This document shows, piece by piece, positions 1 through 11,819 of a DNA stretch of 64,000 bases (position 1 is the stretch's first letter; each line of letters opens with the position of its first letter). A program made the translations under genes and the position numbers. This stretch comes from Kuschelorhynchus macadamiae (Eukaryota; Arthropoda; Insecta; Coleoptera; Curculionidae), in NCBI GenBank assembly GCA_030620095.1, contig JAUTXW010002159.1, positions 186,001 through 250,000 on the forward strand. The letters run 5' to 3'. The notes under the pieces were generated by a model. That model had not been told where the DNA came from, did no database searches, and saw only the letters and a list, made by a program, of their open reading frames with translations.

Positions 1-1739
1 TGCCCGTTAACGAATTTGTCCGAGATTTTTGGACAAGAAACCCGAAAAAAAATGTTCAACTCGAAAATATAACCATAGCGACCTGCATTTTGAATCATCT
101 GGGTTTCCAAGAGTGCCCATATCTAACTCTACTGTCGGCCCATTTATCCTCTACGATCCACCCCATAAAAGGGTATTTCCCAACGTATTGATACCGAGCT
201 AGAACACAAATGATAATATACATAATGAATGAATGTCCAGATTTTAAATTATTATTCACTGGATAACAAATTCTTTATAATTTATGTAAGGGGTCATTGT
301 CCTTAAATTCCTCTTTGAGTCCAACATAATATATTAAAAAAAAACTAAAATGGATGATTTATAAATACCTCTCATTTTCTATTTCGAACTCTGGCTTCCA
401 AAATTTCTGCGTGAAACTAAGTCCATAATCTCTTCATAGCAAAAGTGAATCTATCACAAACAGCTTCACTAAATACTTCTACCGAAATTTAGAATCAACA
501 CCACAGAAAAAAACAGTTTCGTTTTTAAAATAATATGGAATAGTAAAAAATGCTTAGTTTACATTTCTTCGATCGTTGTCAATTGCATAATAATTTATCA
601 AGAATATAAGTTTCATTTCTGTTCTTGAGTATGTTCTGTTAGACTTATTCAGGTATCTTTTTTGTAAAATGGCTTCACTATTTTTATACAGCGTTAATGA
701 CCAAATATATCCACGTGTATACATGGTATACACAACTATTTACTGTCTTTACCCTAAACTTATTTAATTTCTAACATCCCCAATCTATCTGTTGCTTTTT
801 TCCTCACTTTTTATTCTACCGCATTTGCTCTAAAGCTATTATTAAATAACTTCATAACTTTTTTGAGTATGACTCTCACCTGAATTTTTTTTGTAAGTTC
901 AAAATGCATTCGCTAACGTTATATTTACATTGGATGTTAAAAAACAACTGTACCTTCAGTATCGGCAAGAGATGCAACGATTTTTTTAGTTTATATCAGA
1001 TGGGCGGTAACAATCTAGTCTTAAAAAATCTTTTAGTCGAAATTAACAAAGATGAAAGAGATAGTTTTGCTGTCATACTTTATTAGATGATGTGCGCATA
1101 GGTCTCCTGTATTCCAGATAGTCGGTTTAACGAAAGATATATCTGAAATATATCAGAATATATAATACGCATCTGAGTAGTGTGCGTACTGCCGAGAATT
1201 TTATTAAATAGTCGATAAAAATGAAAAAAACTACAAAATAATGATATTGGTAGTTCATCAATTTTCTCATTTAAAATATTATTTCATGATTTTTCTTAAT
1301 TCTTTTTTGTACTAAGGTTATATATTATTTAAAATTAAATGGTATTCAGATTATTATGAAAAAGCTACTTATAATACTGACATGTTTTTACTTTATTGCA
1401 CTGAAGATTCCGAGATACAATGTTTGGACCTATTATTATCCCTTGCATCTGAAAAATAGAATATTTTAAACCCTATCATTCATATGAAACGTTTGGTATT
1501 TTTTGCACATTTACATTCGATATGCGTAAAACAACCTAAAATTAAATAAAAATCCATAAAAACCTTGACAATCCCATCAGGTATTATCCCTCTTACCTTC
1601 AATAAAAAGCAAAAGCATGATTTACCAAATCTTACATAGATGACATAAAATGTTAAATTGGTGCAACTGTATGTACATCAAGTTAACGAGAATAAAATGA
1701 CAATCATAGAACGGCAGGTTATGATTTTTTTATATTAAA
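1..1739. other. AT-rich non-coding sequence, probably host intron
   Basis: No gene, RNA or clear transposon end was recognised. The longest open frame (904-1086, 60 codons) resembles no family known to me and has no splice or codon support. Because the final exon of an LMX1-like gene lies downstream on the same strand, this is most likely intron of that gene. That placement is inference. Confidence 0.4.
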
Positions 1740-1809
1740 CATTTAATACAAACGTTTCGGATGGTAACTATCCCAACGTTTTTAACTTTAAACTAAATGC
1801 TAATTATAA
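1740..1809 (-). repeat. Tail of a minus-strand Penelope-like element
   Basis: Read on the minus strand, 1780-1751 forms an outer stem AACGTT/AACGTT around a GGGAT...ATCC hairpin followed by GAAAC. The same layout, a small hairpin followed by GAAAC inside an outer stem, is found at the 3' ends of the Penelope-like elements at 4237-4271 and 59525-59553. The flanking sequence differs from the tail of the element next to it, so this looks like a fragment of another Penelope family in opposite orientation. Confidence 0.4.
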
Positions 1810-1883
1810 ATTTCTTATCGATGTAGCCGTTACTTGGAATTTAGTTATTATTACATCAAGTAAAGGCTACATCGATAAGAAAT
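1810..1883. repeat. 26-bp inverted repeat (hairpin)
   Basis: 1810-1835 and 1858-1883 are reverse complements over 26 nt with one mismatch, separated by a 22-nt loop. The right arm is the first recognisable part of the plus-strand Penelope element that follows. The left arm joins a minus-strand Penelope tail. Confidence 0.85.
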
Positions 1884-4310
1884 CTATCAGAAACTCATAC
1901 GAGTTTTTTAGCCACATGGTACTTCAAACTTTTACTAAAATCTAAAGTGTGCTCTCAAAATATTTGGTTTTTCAATCAGTGCGTTAAGGAAGAAGTGATT
2001 CCGAAATATATGAAACTAAGACAAACAACATAAGCAGGTCCGCAATGGTAGCACAGCGACAAGGATTGAAGAAATGGATTATAGAAGATCGCAAAATCCA
2101 ATACAGCAAAAGAGACAGTTACAGTGTTTATCTTAAGTTTATTCACAGTGAACTCTTATTTAGATTAAATAATATAGAATTTGATTGTTTTGATAGTGAA
2201 ACTAGATGCCAAGTTGAAAATATAGTCCATAAGAAATACGTAAGTCAAAAGGATAAATTAGATAGATTAATTTACAATAAAACTACAAATAAAATTAACA
2301 ATTGTCATAATCCACTTTCAGATCATGTATTTTTTAAACGCTTTTATAATCTCACAGATACAGATTTTACAGGCTCAGAAATTAAACTATTAGAAAAGGG
2401 GTTTAATTTCAACCTTCAGGTTAAAGATAACATTAAATCTAGAGAGATGTTAGGAGTTGAATGTGAAATAGCAGTAAATAAAATAGGTAATGATAACTAT
2501 AAACATATATTAGCTCAAAAAGAAAAATATATTCAAAAAAAAAAGAAAATTATATTCAAAAAACTTCAGAATTTCTGAATCCGGATAAATTTCAAAAGAT
2601 CGATAAAGATCCGACAGAAATGTATCAAAAAATTATAAAAAATGTAATTAAAGATAGTAGCTTATTTGATGATAAAACTAAATATAAATTAACGATAATG
2701 AATCCACAAGTACCTAAGCTATATTCATTTATTAAACTGCATAAAAGCAATATGCCCATTAGACCGGTAGTGTCCTATGTGACAGCTCCAGGTCACACGA
2801 TTTCTAATAAATTAATTGACATTATTAGTACATTTAGTAATTTTAAACCAAAATTTAGTATTAAAAATAGTTTAGAGTTAATTAACAATATAAAAATGTC
2901 ACAATTCCAAATAATGCCATATTAATCTCTTTAGATGTACAAAACTTATTTCCTAGTGTCCCCCCTATTGAAGCTATTAACTTAGTCGATAATTTATTAC
3001 TCATAAATAAAGTTAACCATATTATTAAGAATGATATATTGGATTTGTTAACAGTGTGTGTAGATCAAAATTACTTTGAATTCAATGGCTCCGTGTATGT
3101 AATTAAAGAAGGTTTAATAATGGGTAATCCTTTGAGTCCTATACTAGCAGAAATATTTCTAGATAATATTGAACAATTAATGTATAATCACATCATATTT
3201 GTATAGATATGTAGACGACATACTAGCGTGTTTCACGGGAACAGAGAGACAACTAAAGTTATTTTTATATTTTATTAATAATTTACATAAAAATATTAAA
3301 TTTACGTTAGAAGTGGAACAAAATAAAACAATAAATTTTTTGGATTTAACAATTATGAGCAATAACAATAAACACGATTTTCAAATTTATCATAAACCAT
3401 CTTACACAGATATAACAATACATAAAACATCAAATCATCCTTTTGCACATAAGATGGCACCTTTCAACAGTTTTGTACATCGTTTAATTAGTATACCTAT
3501 GTCATCAGATAACTATAATAAAAAATTGAATATTATAAAGCAAATTGCTATTAACAATGGCTATAGTCCTAATATAGTCGACAAAATAGTAAATTAAAAA
3601 CAATATAAAAAAGCAATCAATTTAATCTATTCAAATAATAATTTAAAAGATATAGCCAAATTTAATACAATAACATATACGGGCAAAAATAAGCTCTAAA
3701 ATCAGTAAACATCTCATGAGAGCAGATTATAAAGTTGCCTTCTGTACAAGTAATACAATAGGGAAATATATTAAAAATAATAAATCCAAGTCTGATAAAT
3801 CTAAAAAATCAGGGGTATACAAATTAGAATGTGGTTCCTGTGATAAAGTTTACATTGGCCAAACGGGTAGATCTTTCAATAAACGTATAAAAGAACACAA
3901 ATCCTCATATAATAAAGAAAAAACAATTACTCCAATTACGCTAAACATTTGAAGAAGCAATCATACATTTAAAAACGAATATAAAATTTTGCATAGGGCT
4001 AATAAAAGCTACAAATTGAACCATTTGGAAAGTTTAGAAATTAACAAGAGGAAAACCCGAAATCATTTATTGAATGACCAGTTGGACTTAAATGGTTCCC
4101 CTCTGTTAAATCTTTATACCTAAAGAATAGACGAAGTGGGTAAACACCGATATTGTTTTATTGACACCATTAAGATTTTTATATATATATTTTTTTATAT
4201 TTGGTACAGATTTTAGTGTCAGTTTTAAGTTAGCTTTTGACAAAGACACAGTGTGTCGAAACAGCTGTCAAGCAGAAATAAATAAGTGGAAATTAATAAA
4301 CTAAACGTGT
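1858..4310 (+). mobile_element. Penelope-like retroelement 1 (decayed)
   Basis: The element contains, in order, an N-terminal PLE region, a reverse transcriptase and a GIY-YIG endonuclease, which is the diagnostic domain order of Penelope-like elements. The 3' non-coding end near 4237-4271 has an outer stem TTGACA/TGTCAA around a hairpin and GAAAC. No clear terminal repeats or target-site duplication were found. Multiple frame breaks make it non-functional. Confidence 0.85.
1927..3952 (+). pseudogene. Penelope RT / GIY-YIG endonuclease, broken
   Basis: In an intact copy this protein would reverse-transcribe the element RNA and nick the target. The N-terminal segment (about 1940-2030, then 2045-2578) is followed by the Penelope motif PKLYSFIKLHK (2710-2745). 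RT motif A is LISLDVQNLFPSVP (near 2920-2960), motif B GLIMGNPLSPILAEIFL (near 3110-3165) and motif C YRYVDDIL (3200-3225). The C-terminal GIY-YIG domain (about 3810-3905) has GVYKLECGSCDKVYIGQTG and a downstream KRIKEH. The frame is broken near 2030, at 2578, near 2925, near 3185 and after 3597, so no full product is possible. Identification is firm from the RT plus GIY-YIG pairing. Confidence 0.85.
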
Positions 4311-4720
4311 TTATTTTGTATACTACTAATTATAAAGCTACTAAACCGCGATTTTTCGAAAAATAATTATAAGCCAAAATGCCTTCTATATATTTGGAAT
4401 ATCTACGCTAAACCAACAGAAAATTCCCAAAGTCCTCTCTATGAACCCTGCTTTAATGTTTGTCCGCGCCACTATTTGCTAAATTTTAGCTTCCCACAAT
4501 GATTCATAGAAAGCTTAACATTCCTATCGGGTGTTTATATTAATGATAAAATATTGATGTGCAAATTTTAATTGCCCCAGCTCCACATGAAATCAAAGAG
4601 AATACGACAATTTTAGAACGATATATTATAAATTTTTACATATATCACCATTACTGTCGGTTTCTATTTTTTCCTGTTCACTTTTAATCATCCATAATAC
4701 TTCCAAATTTGTATCGAATG
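4311..4720. other. Non-coding spacer
   Basis: AT-rich sequence between the Penelope tail and the left end of mariner A. No coding, RNA or repeat feature was recognised. Confidence 0.4.
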
Positions 4721-4722
4721 TA

Positions 4723-5156
4723 CAGGGTCTTTCCTCATATATTGACCCCCCCCTAGAAGAGTTATTTTAAGAGATACAAAAAAATATCAAATACAAAAGT
4801 TTTAGGGATTTCCTTGAAATTTTTGAATCTGATGTCAAAAAATTTTTTTTTCATCCGTAAATGTCAAATTTTGACAGATGGTCATTGTTTTATTATGGAA
4901 CACCCTGTATACGAATTGACAGTTAAAAAGAGCGAAATTTTCTGATTTCAAATATATATATGTTTAATATGTTTAAATAAGGCGTTATTGAAATATCGGC
5001 CTCTAAACATCAAAATAATAACACATTCAAAATATCATGGTAGGCGCTGCATTGTGAATATTTGACATTTATTAAAAAGCAATTGAATCAGACGCCATTA
5101 TTATTTACTGTTAGTGGGTCTTACTTGTCAAAAAATGCCGTACAGCGAGGAAGAAA
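4723..5156 (+). repeat. Left 434-bp TIR of mariner A
   Basis: It matches the reverse complement of 6352-6785 with only scattered differences. It consists of an outer 185-bp block (4723-4907) bounded by TA and by transposon-like ends (CAGGGT... and ...ACCCTG), and an inner block (4910-5156). The inner block contains the ATG at 5135 and the first seven codons of the transposase. Confidence 0.9.
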
Positions 5157-6249
5157 AGTGCGATATAATTCGTTTATATTATAAAAATAATAATAATGCC
5201 AATGCCGCAAGGGCGGAATATCATCGCACGTTTCCTTTACGCCCCACTCCAGCAAAGAATACTTTTAAAAACGTGGAACAAGCATTGCGCACAAGAAAGA
5301 CTTTAGTAAGAAAACGTCAAACAGTTGTGGCCAATCAAGACGAAGAACTAAACATTTTATTATATTTCGAAGGTTAGATATTTTTCTTTCTCAAATTTCA
5401 TATAAAAAAAAAAAATTATTTCTTTCTAGAAAACCCTAATAATTCAAATGATAAATGACAAAAATTTCTTTGGTCGGTCTGCCAAAAAATTTACTCAACT
5501 TTAAAAAAACCTATAAGAATTATGCTTATAGAACATTGCCTGTTCAATATTTAAGTGAAGAGCAAAAAAATAAAAGAGTGGCATTTTGTCAAGAGATGCT
5601 AGTGTTGAAGGGAGAAGATAGAAATTTTTTTAAGAAAGTTCTGTGGTCCGATGAGTACACTTTTACAACGGCAGGGGTATATAACCGCAAAAATGTTAGG
5701 TATTGGGCTACAACTAAACCCCGAATAACCAGGGAAATTAAATTTCAAGGACGGCAGTCCCTTCATGTATGGTGTGATATTTTAAGTGACCAAATTATTG
5801 GCCCTATTTTTTACGATGAAAACCTGTCCGGGCAAAAATATTTGGAGATGCTCACCAACGAAATTGAAGAGAGGCTGGACGATCTACCCCTAAGGCAGTA
5901 TAATCAAATAGTGTGGCATCAAGATGGCGCCCCACCACATGATGTATTGCCAGTTATAAGATTTTTAAATCAAAAATATAATTTATGGATTGGACGTACT
6001 GGGCCAATTCGTTAGCCACCGAACAGCCCAGACCTGACGCCTCTGGATTCGTTTCTGTGGGGTTACCTTCAAAACAAGGTTTATGAGCGGGGAAATGAAA
6101 ACGTCGAGATGCTCCGCAGAAAAATCATCGCCGCTATAAATGATCTCAATTTTAATAATATACAGTTTATAGTTAATACTATACAAAAAATTGAACAAGA
6201 CTATACAAATTGCATTAATAATAATGGAGGTCATGTTGAGAACCTATAA
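5135..6249 (+). pseudogene. Mariner A transposase (intron-containing, broken)
   Basis: The start chosen is the ATG at 5135 (MPYSEEEKC), since related transposases in this window start with similar residues. The first exon encodes the helix-turn-helix region. A 57-bp GT-AG intron (5373-5429) restores the family pattern YFEENP across the junction. Catalytic residues are seen in WSDEYTF, HQDGAPPH and SPDLTPLD, with 40 residues between the last two Asp. Lesions are a stop/frameshift near 5454 and a TAG at 6013-6015 where relatives have Trp. The end GGHVENL-stop at 6247-6249 matches the usual C-terminus. A mariner-like enzyme would cut and paste the element between its TIRs. Confidence 0.8.
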
Positions 6250-6351
6250 AGTATAATTATTAAATTTGAAGTTAATTAACAGGAAACTTTTTTGTTGTTA
6301 TTGTTATTGTATTTGTTTGTTGTTTATATTAATTTGTTATAAAATATATAA

Positions 6352-6785
6352 TTTCTTCCTCGCTGTACGGCATTTTTTGACAAGTAAGACCCACTAACAG
6401 TAAATAATAATGGCGTCTGGTTCAATTGTTTTTTAATAAATGTCAAATATTCACAATGCAGCGCCTACCATGATATTTTGAATGTGTTATTATTTTGATG
6501 TTTAGAGCCCGATATTTCAATAACGCCTTATTTAAACATATTAAACATATATATATTTGAAATCAGAAAAGTTCGCTCTTTTTAACTGTCAACTCGTATA
6601 CAGGGTGTTCCGTAAGAAAAAAATGACCATCTGTCAAAATTTGACATTTACGGATGAAAAAAAAAATTTTTGACATCAGATTCAAAAATTTCAAGGAAAT
6701 CCCTAAAACTTTTGTATTTGAAATTTTTTTGTATCTCTTAAAATAACTCTTCTAGGGGGGGGTCAATATATGAGGAAAGACCCTG
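6352..6785 (-). repeat. Right 434-bp TIR of mariner A
   Basis: Inverted partner of 4723-5156 and exactly the same length. It holds a mirror copy of the transposase start region on the minus strand, and an outer 185-bp block 6601-6785 preceded by TA (6599-6600). Confidence 0.9.
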
Positions 6786-6787
6786 TA

Positions 6788-7905
6788 CACTGCACCAATT
6801 AATTAACGCAATACATAAAATTACCTATCACTTTGATTCCATTTTTCTTACGAATAATTTATTTGATATATTTTTTTTTTTTTTTATTAAATTGTGGCTT
6901 AGAAGAAATACATGTTTTTATTATGAAAGTTTACAACACCCTTTACAGTAGATTTGATTGATCAAAGAGCACTTACTGAAAAAGTAATATTTTTCAAGAT
7001 ACTGTTTTTTTTTATTCGCTTTGATAGCTCTATTTTTAACGGAGTTACAGGGCTTTATACAACAAAGTAAACAAAGATAAACGGGCTTAGCTATATTTTT
7101 TTAAGCACATGTAAAAAAATAAATTATATCTAATAATAGATTTTAATTTTGATTTGATGTTTCCCTTATGTCACTGTCATTTGGTAATTGTGATACTTAG
7201 AAAAAATATTTGCTCAATTGTTAAAAATGACATCTTAAACCTATAATAACCTGTCAAGTTAGTCCTGGTCTAAATTTAAACCTCTTTAGTGATACGGGTG
7301 CAAAAAGAAGAAGTCTATCATTATAAATTTACAACATTGCCTTTTGTGACGCCCGATAAGGAGGAGAGATATTTTGTTTTTTTTGTTACACTCACTTGCA
7401 GTACACCTTTATTTACTTTAATCATTACATATATGATTTTATTAATGAAACAACACAAGACGTTGGATCTCCCTGCCATTATGTCTATGAAATTGACAAT
7501 GAAAACTTTACATTTCGTGCAAGCAAAGCGCTTACGGTTCTCACCTTCTTCAGTGCTACCTGCAAGGAAGGAAATAACTTTCTTTTGGAGATTAATATAA
7601 TTAAATTAAAAAATAAAATAGAAATTAATTATGTTATTGTTTTTGTTAATAAATGTATGATATTTTTTGTTTACTCACCTTTTTTTGGAGAAATTATGCA
7701 GGGAGGCCCCCAAGGAAAGTCTTGTAGGGGCCCCCCCAAAAAACTTGCCACGACACTGAACTCATATGTACCAACCTAAAGAATTACATCACACTTTTCC
7801 GGTCTAGTGTTCGAAATTCTTCATTAATTCTTAAATATTTCCAAATTATTCTCGAACGTATTTTTAAACTAGCTTAATCCCTAACTCTTAAATGTTTATT
7901 TACAG
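6788..7905. other. Intronic sequence with a C/G-rich transposon-like end
   Basis: No gene was recognised. Open frames at 7289-7779 match nothing I know. A run of Gs and Cs at about 7700-7765, ending CCACGACACTG, resembles on the minus strand the CAGTG-type terminus of hAT elements, but no partner end was found. The stretch ends in a polypyrimidine tract and the 3' splice site before the LMX1 exon. Confidence 0.35.
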
Positions 7906-8141
7906 ATAATTACCCAGCCCACTCGGGCGAGTCATTCTGCAGCTCGGACATATCGCTGGACGACAGTACAAATTTCGACCACCTCGACGAAGCCACCTCG
8001 GACACGATGTCCCTTCAGAATCTCGAGCTGCAGTCGCAGGTGCACCATAACGATAACGCAACGTCCACGGGGAGCAGCGTGACGAACCCAATCGACAAAC
8101 TCTACCTCATGCAAAACTCGTATTTCAGTACGGAACATTAG
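7906..8141 (+). CDS. Lmx1: Last coding exon of an LMX1-type LIM-homeobox gene
   Basis: A GC-rich open stretch in AT-rich DNA, preceded by a 3' splice site (TTTACAG ending at 7905) and closed by TAG at 8139-8141. It encodes about 77 residues plus a split first codon. Its C-terminal part, NPIDKLYLMQNSYF, corresponds to the conserved extreme C-terminus of LMX1A/LMX1B (NPIDRLYSMQ.SYF), and SFCSSDISLDD matches the acidic/serine stretch before it. LMX1 proteins are nuclear transcription factors with two LIM domains and a homeodomain; those exons must lie left of the window. The exon is 2 nt out of phase at its start, so the previous exon ends after the first base of a codon. Confidence 0.85.
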
Positions 8142-8543
8142 AAGGTTTATTATGTATAAATTTGTTTATTTTTTGTTATTTTTTTGTTGTTGACCGCGTT
8201 TAATTACGAACTTTAATTCAGTTTTTGTGAAGATTCAGGCAACATTTCGTATGACATGTGCATGTGCATTATCAAAAATACAAGGGTACATTACCTTTTT
8301 TTTCCCACATAGAATAAGGGGGTGGAGATTGGAGTGGAGTAGAGACCAAACTTTTTTTTTTCAATAATTCATCGTCCGGGTTCATCCACTGTTAGATTTC
8401 CACCTATAGTCGAATGCGGTCTTATCGTGCGGGTCCAAAGGTCACCAACATTATGAATCAAATCAGAAAACACAGTGAATACCAAAATGTTGTGTGATTC
8501 TTTTATCGAGCTATTAAATTATATTATCTATATATACATATTA
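8142..8543 (+). other. Probable 3' UTR of the LMX1-like gene
   Basis: Non-coding sequence after the stop codon. It is interrupted at 8542-8543 by the TA target of a Tc1 element. No clear AATAAA was seen before the insertion, so the native polyadenylation site may lie beyond it. This is inference from position. Confidence 0.4.
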
Positions 8544-10055
<1,512 letters not shown>

Positions 10056-10224
10056 CTGTATTTTTCGTTAGCTTCGAGTTTCTGGTAAAGCGATTTTACC
10101 GATTTTTATATATCAAATTTTGTCTTATAATTAAAAAAAAAATTTACTTAATTTAAACACGCTTTAAAATTGGAACAAGTATTTTATAATTATTTATTTA
10201 TTGCCTACAAAATTACAAATATAC

Positions 10225-10510
10225 TAAAAAAGTAAGCAAAAAAATGGTGTCCAATCTAATAAAAAAATTTTAAATTAAAATTCACTGGCTAATATCCAGG
10301 AGCCAGTGGCAAAAGCTCTGAGAATCGGTGTAAGGAATGTACAGAAACTTGTGCATGAAAAAAAAACATAATTTACTTCCGAAGAAGATTAAGAAATGTA
10401 CACGAAAAAATCCGAAGGCAAAAGACTTAAGTTACAATGCAAAAATTAATATTCATAACGCAATTTATGATTTATACACGTCAAAGACTAATATAATCCT
10501 TCAGAAACTT
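10225..10510 (+). pseudogene. Inverted fragment of the DD81E transposase N-terminus
   Basis: Plus-strand codons read ANIQEPVAKALRIGVRN and then HNLLPKKIKKCTRK. These match the N-terminal helix-turn-helix part of the minus-strand transposase at 11788-11500 with many substitutions. Stops and divergence show it is dead. It runs head-on into the 3' end of that gene, giving a partial palindromic arrangement. Confidence 0.75.
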
Positions 10511-10524
10511 TTTAATATTATAGA

Positions 10525-11788
10525 CTAAAAAATATCATCATCACTTAAAAAGTCCTCATCTTCTGAGTCGTCCTCAAATGACGCAATGAACATTGGTGCT
10601 ATTTCGACATCTAGAACTCGTTCTCGATTCCACCAATCCCATATTAATTTCTCCGTATGTTCCACAGATTTCTTCCAGTACTCCGGCGTAATATAATTTA
10701 ATGTATCTTGATAAACAATTTGCACTTCATCTGATGTAAGACCATTGTTCACGTGTTTTTCGTAATATGATTTTTCCCCAGCCCAGATTAATTCTATTAC
10801 GTTAAACTGACAATGATATGGCCGCAGTCGTAATACCTCATGTCCATTTTCCCGTAATATTTCATCTACGGCATATATTGTTAGTTTTTGAATAGATTTT
10901 GCCATTAAAAGAAGTTCTAGTTTCAACATATTGGGTAAAGGATTTTGTTTTTGTTTTATTAGCCAGTGATAAATATCACTTTTCTTCCAGAATGAAGTAG
11001 GTTGTTTATTTAAGATTCTTGAATGATAAGATGCATTGTCCAGAATGATTAAAGATGGTGCATCTAAATTTGGAATCAGTTGTTCTTTTAACCACTTTTC
11101 AAACAGTTCACAGTTCATATTATCATGGTAGTCCATACTTTTGGATGTTGAAGAAAACAGTAAACTTGCAACTGGGAGAAATCCTGTTGAAGAACCCGCA
11201 TGCAAAATGATGAACCGTTTTCCCGTTCCACATCCCTTTTTTCTCTTGACACTTTTTACAGACTCGTCCTGCCAAGATTTCGAACCACTTCCATTAGAAA
11301 ATATCCAAGTCTCGTCTAAAAATACCACTTTTCTAAATTTTGAATTAACATTATCCGTGAATTTCTTTAAAAACTGGCAACTCGCATAAAAATCTTCGAT
11401 TACAGTCCTTTTTATATCGAAAACCCAACATTTTTATTAATTTTGACAACGATTTTAGTCCAATTTCCAATATGCCTCGATTTTTCAAAGCTTCTTTTAA
11501 AACTTGAAGGGTTATATTAGTTTTTAGTGTGTATAAATCGTAAATTGCATTACGAACATCCATTTTTACATTGTCACTTAAGTCTTCTGTCTTTGGCTTT
11601 TTTCGTGTACATTTCTTAATCTTCTTCGGTAGTAAATTATGCTTTTTTTTCTCATGCACAATTTTCTGCACATTCCTTATACCGATTCCCAGAACTTTTG
11701 CTACTGTCTCCTGGATATTGGCCGGTGAATTTTCATTTTCGTAATATTTTATTAGATTTAATACATTTTTTTTCGCTTGTGGATGCAA
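10525..11788 (-). pseudogene. IS630/Tc1-superfamily transposase with DD81E spacing
   Basis: The N-terminal part (11788 to about 11400) begins MHPQAKKNVLNLIKYYENE and includes a helix-turn-helix (VAKVLGIGIRNVQKIV). The catalytic part contains VFLDETWIFSNGSG (first Asp), LIILDNASYHS (second Asp) and CQFNVIELIWAGEK (Glu). I count 81 residues between the second Asp and the Glu, far longer than 34 in Tc1, and close to the DD82E group reported as Sailor within the IS630-Tc1-mariner assemblage. The C-terminus is very acidic (DDSEDEDFLSDDD). One frameshift near 11403 separates the two halves. Terminal inverted repeats were not found. Assignment to the superfamily is firm; assignment to Sailor rests on spacing alone. 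Confidence 0.75.
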
Positions 11789-11819
11789 AAAACCCGAAAA
11801 TTGTTTTCTATTACTCAGT

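Larger units (their letters stand above)
4723..6785 (+). mobile_element. Mariner A: mariner-like element with 434-bp TIRs
   Basis: A TA dinucleotide flanks each end (4721-4722, 6786-6787), as expected for a Tc1/mariner target duplication. The ends begin CAGGGTCTTTCC and are inverted repeats of 434 bp. The interior encodes a mariner-type transposase with 40 residues between the second and third catalytic Asp, close to the DD41D group. The long repeats reach into the first codons of the transposase gene. Confidence 0.85.

Noticed and set aside
7289..7779. Two overlapping open frames before the LMX1 exon
   Set aside because: No family resemblance, no splice support, low-complexity AT-rich codons. 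Not called as genes.
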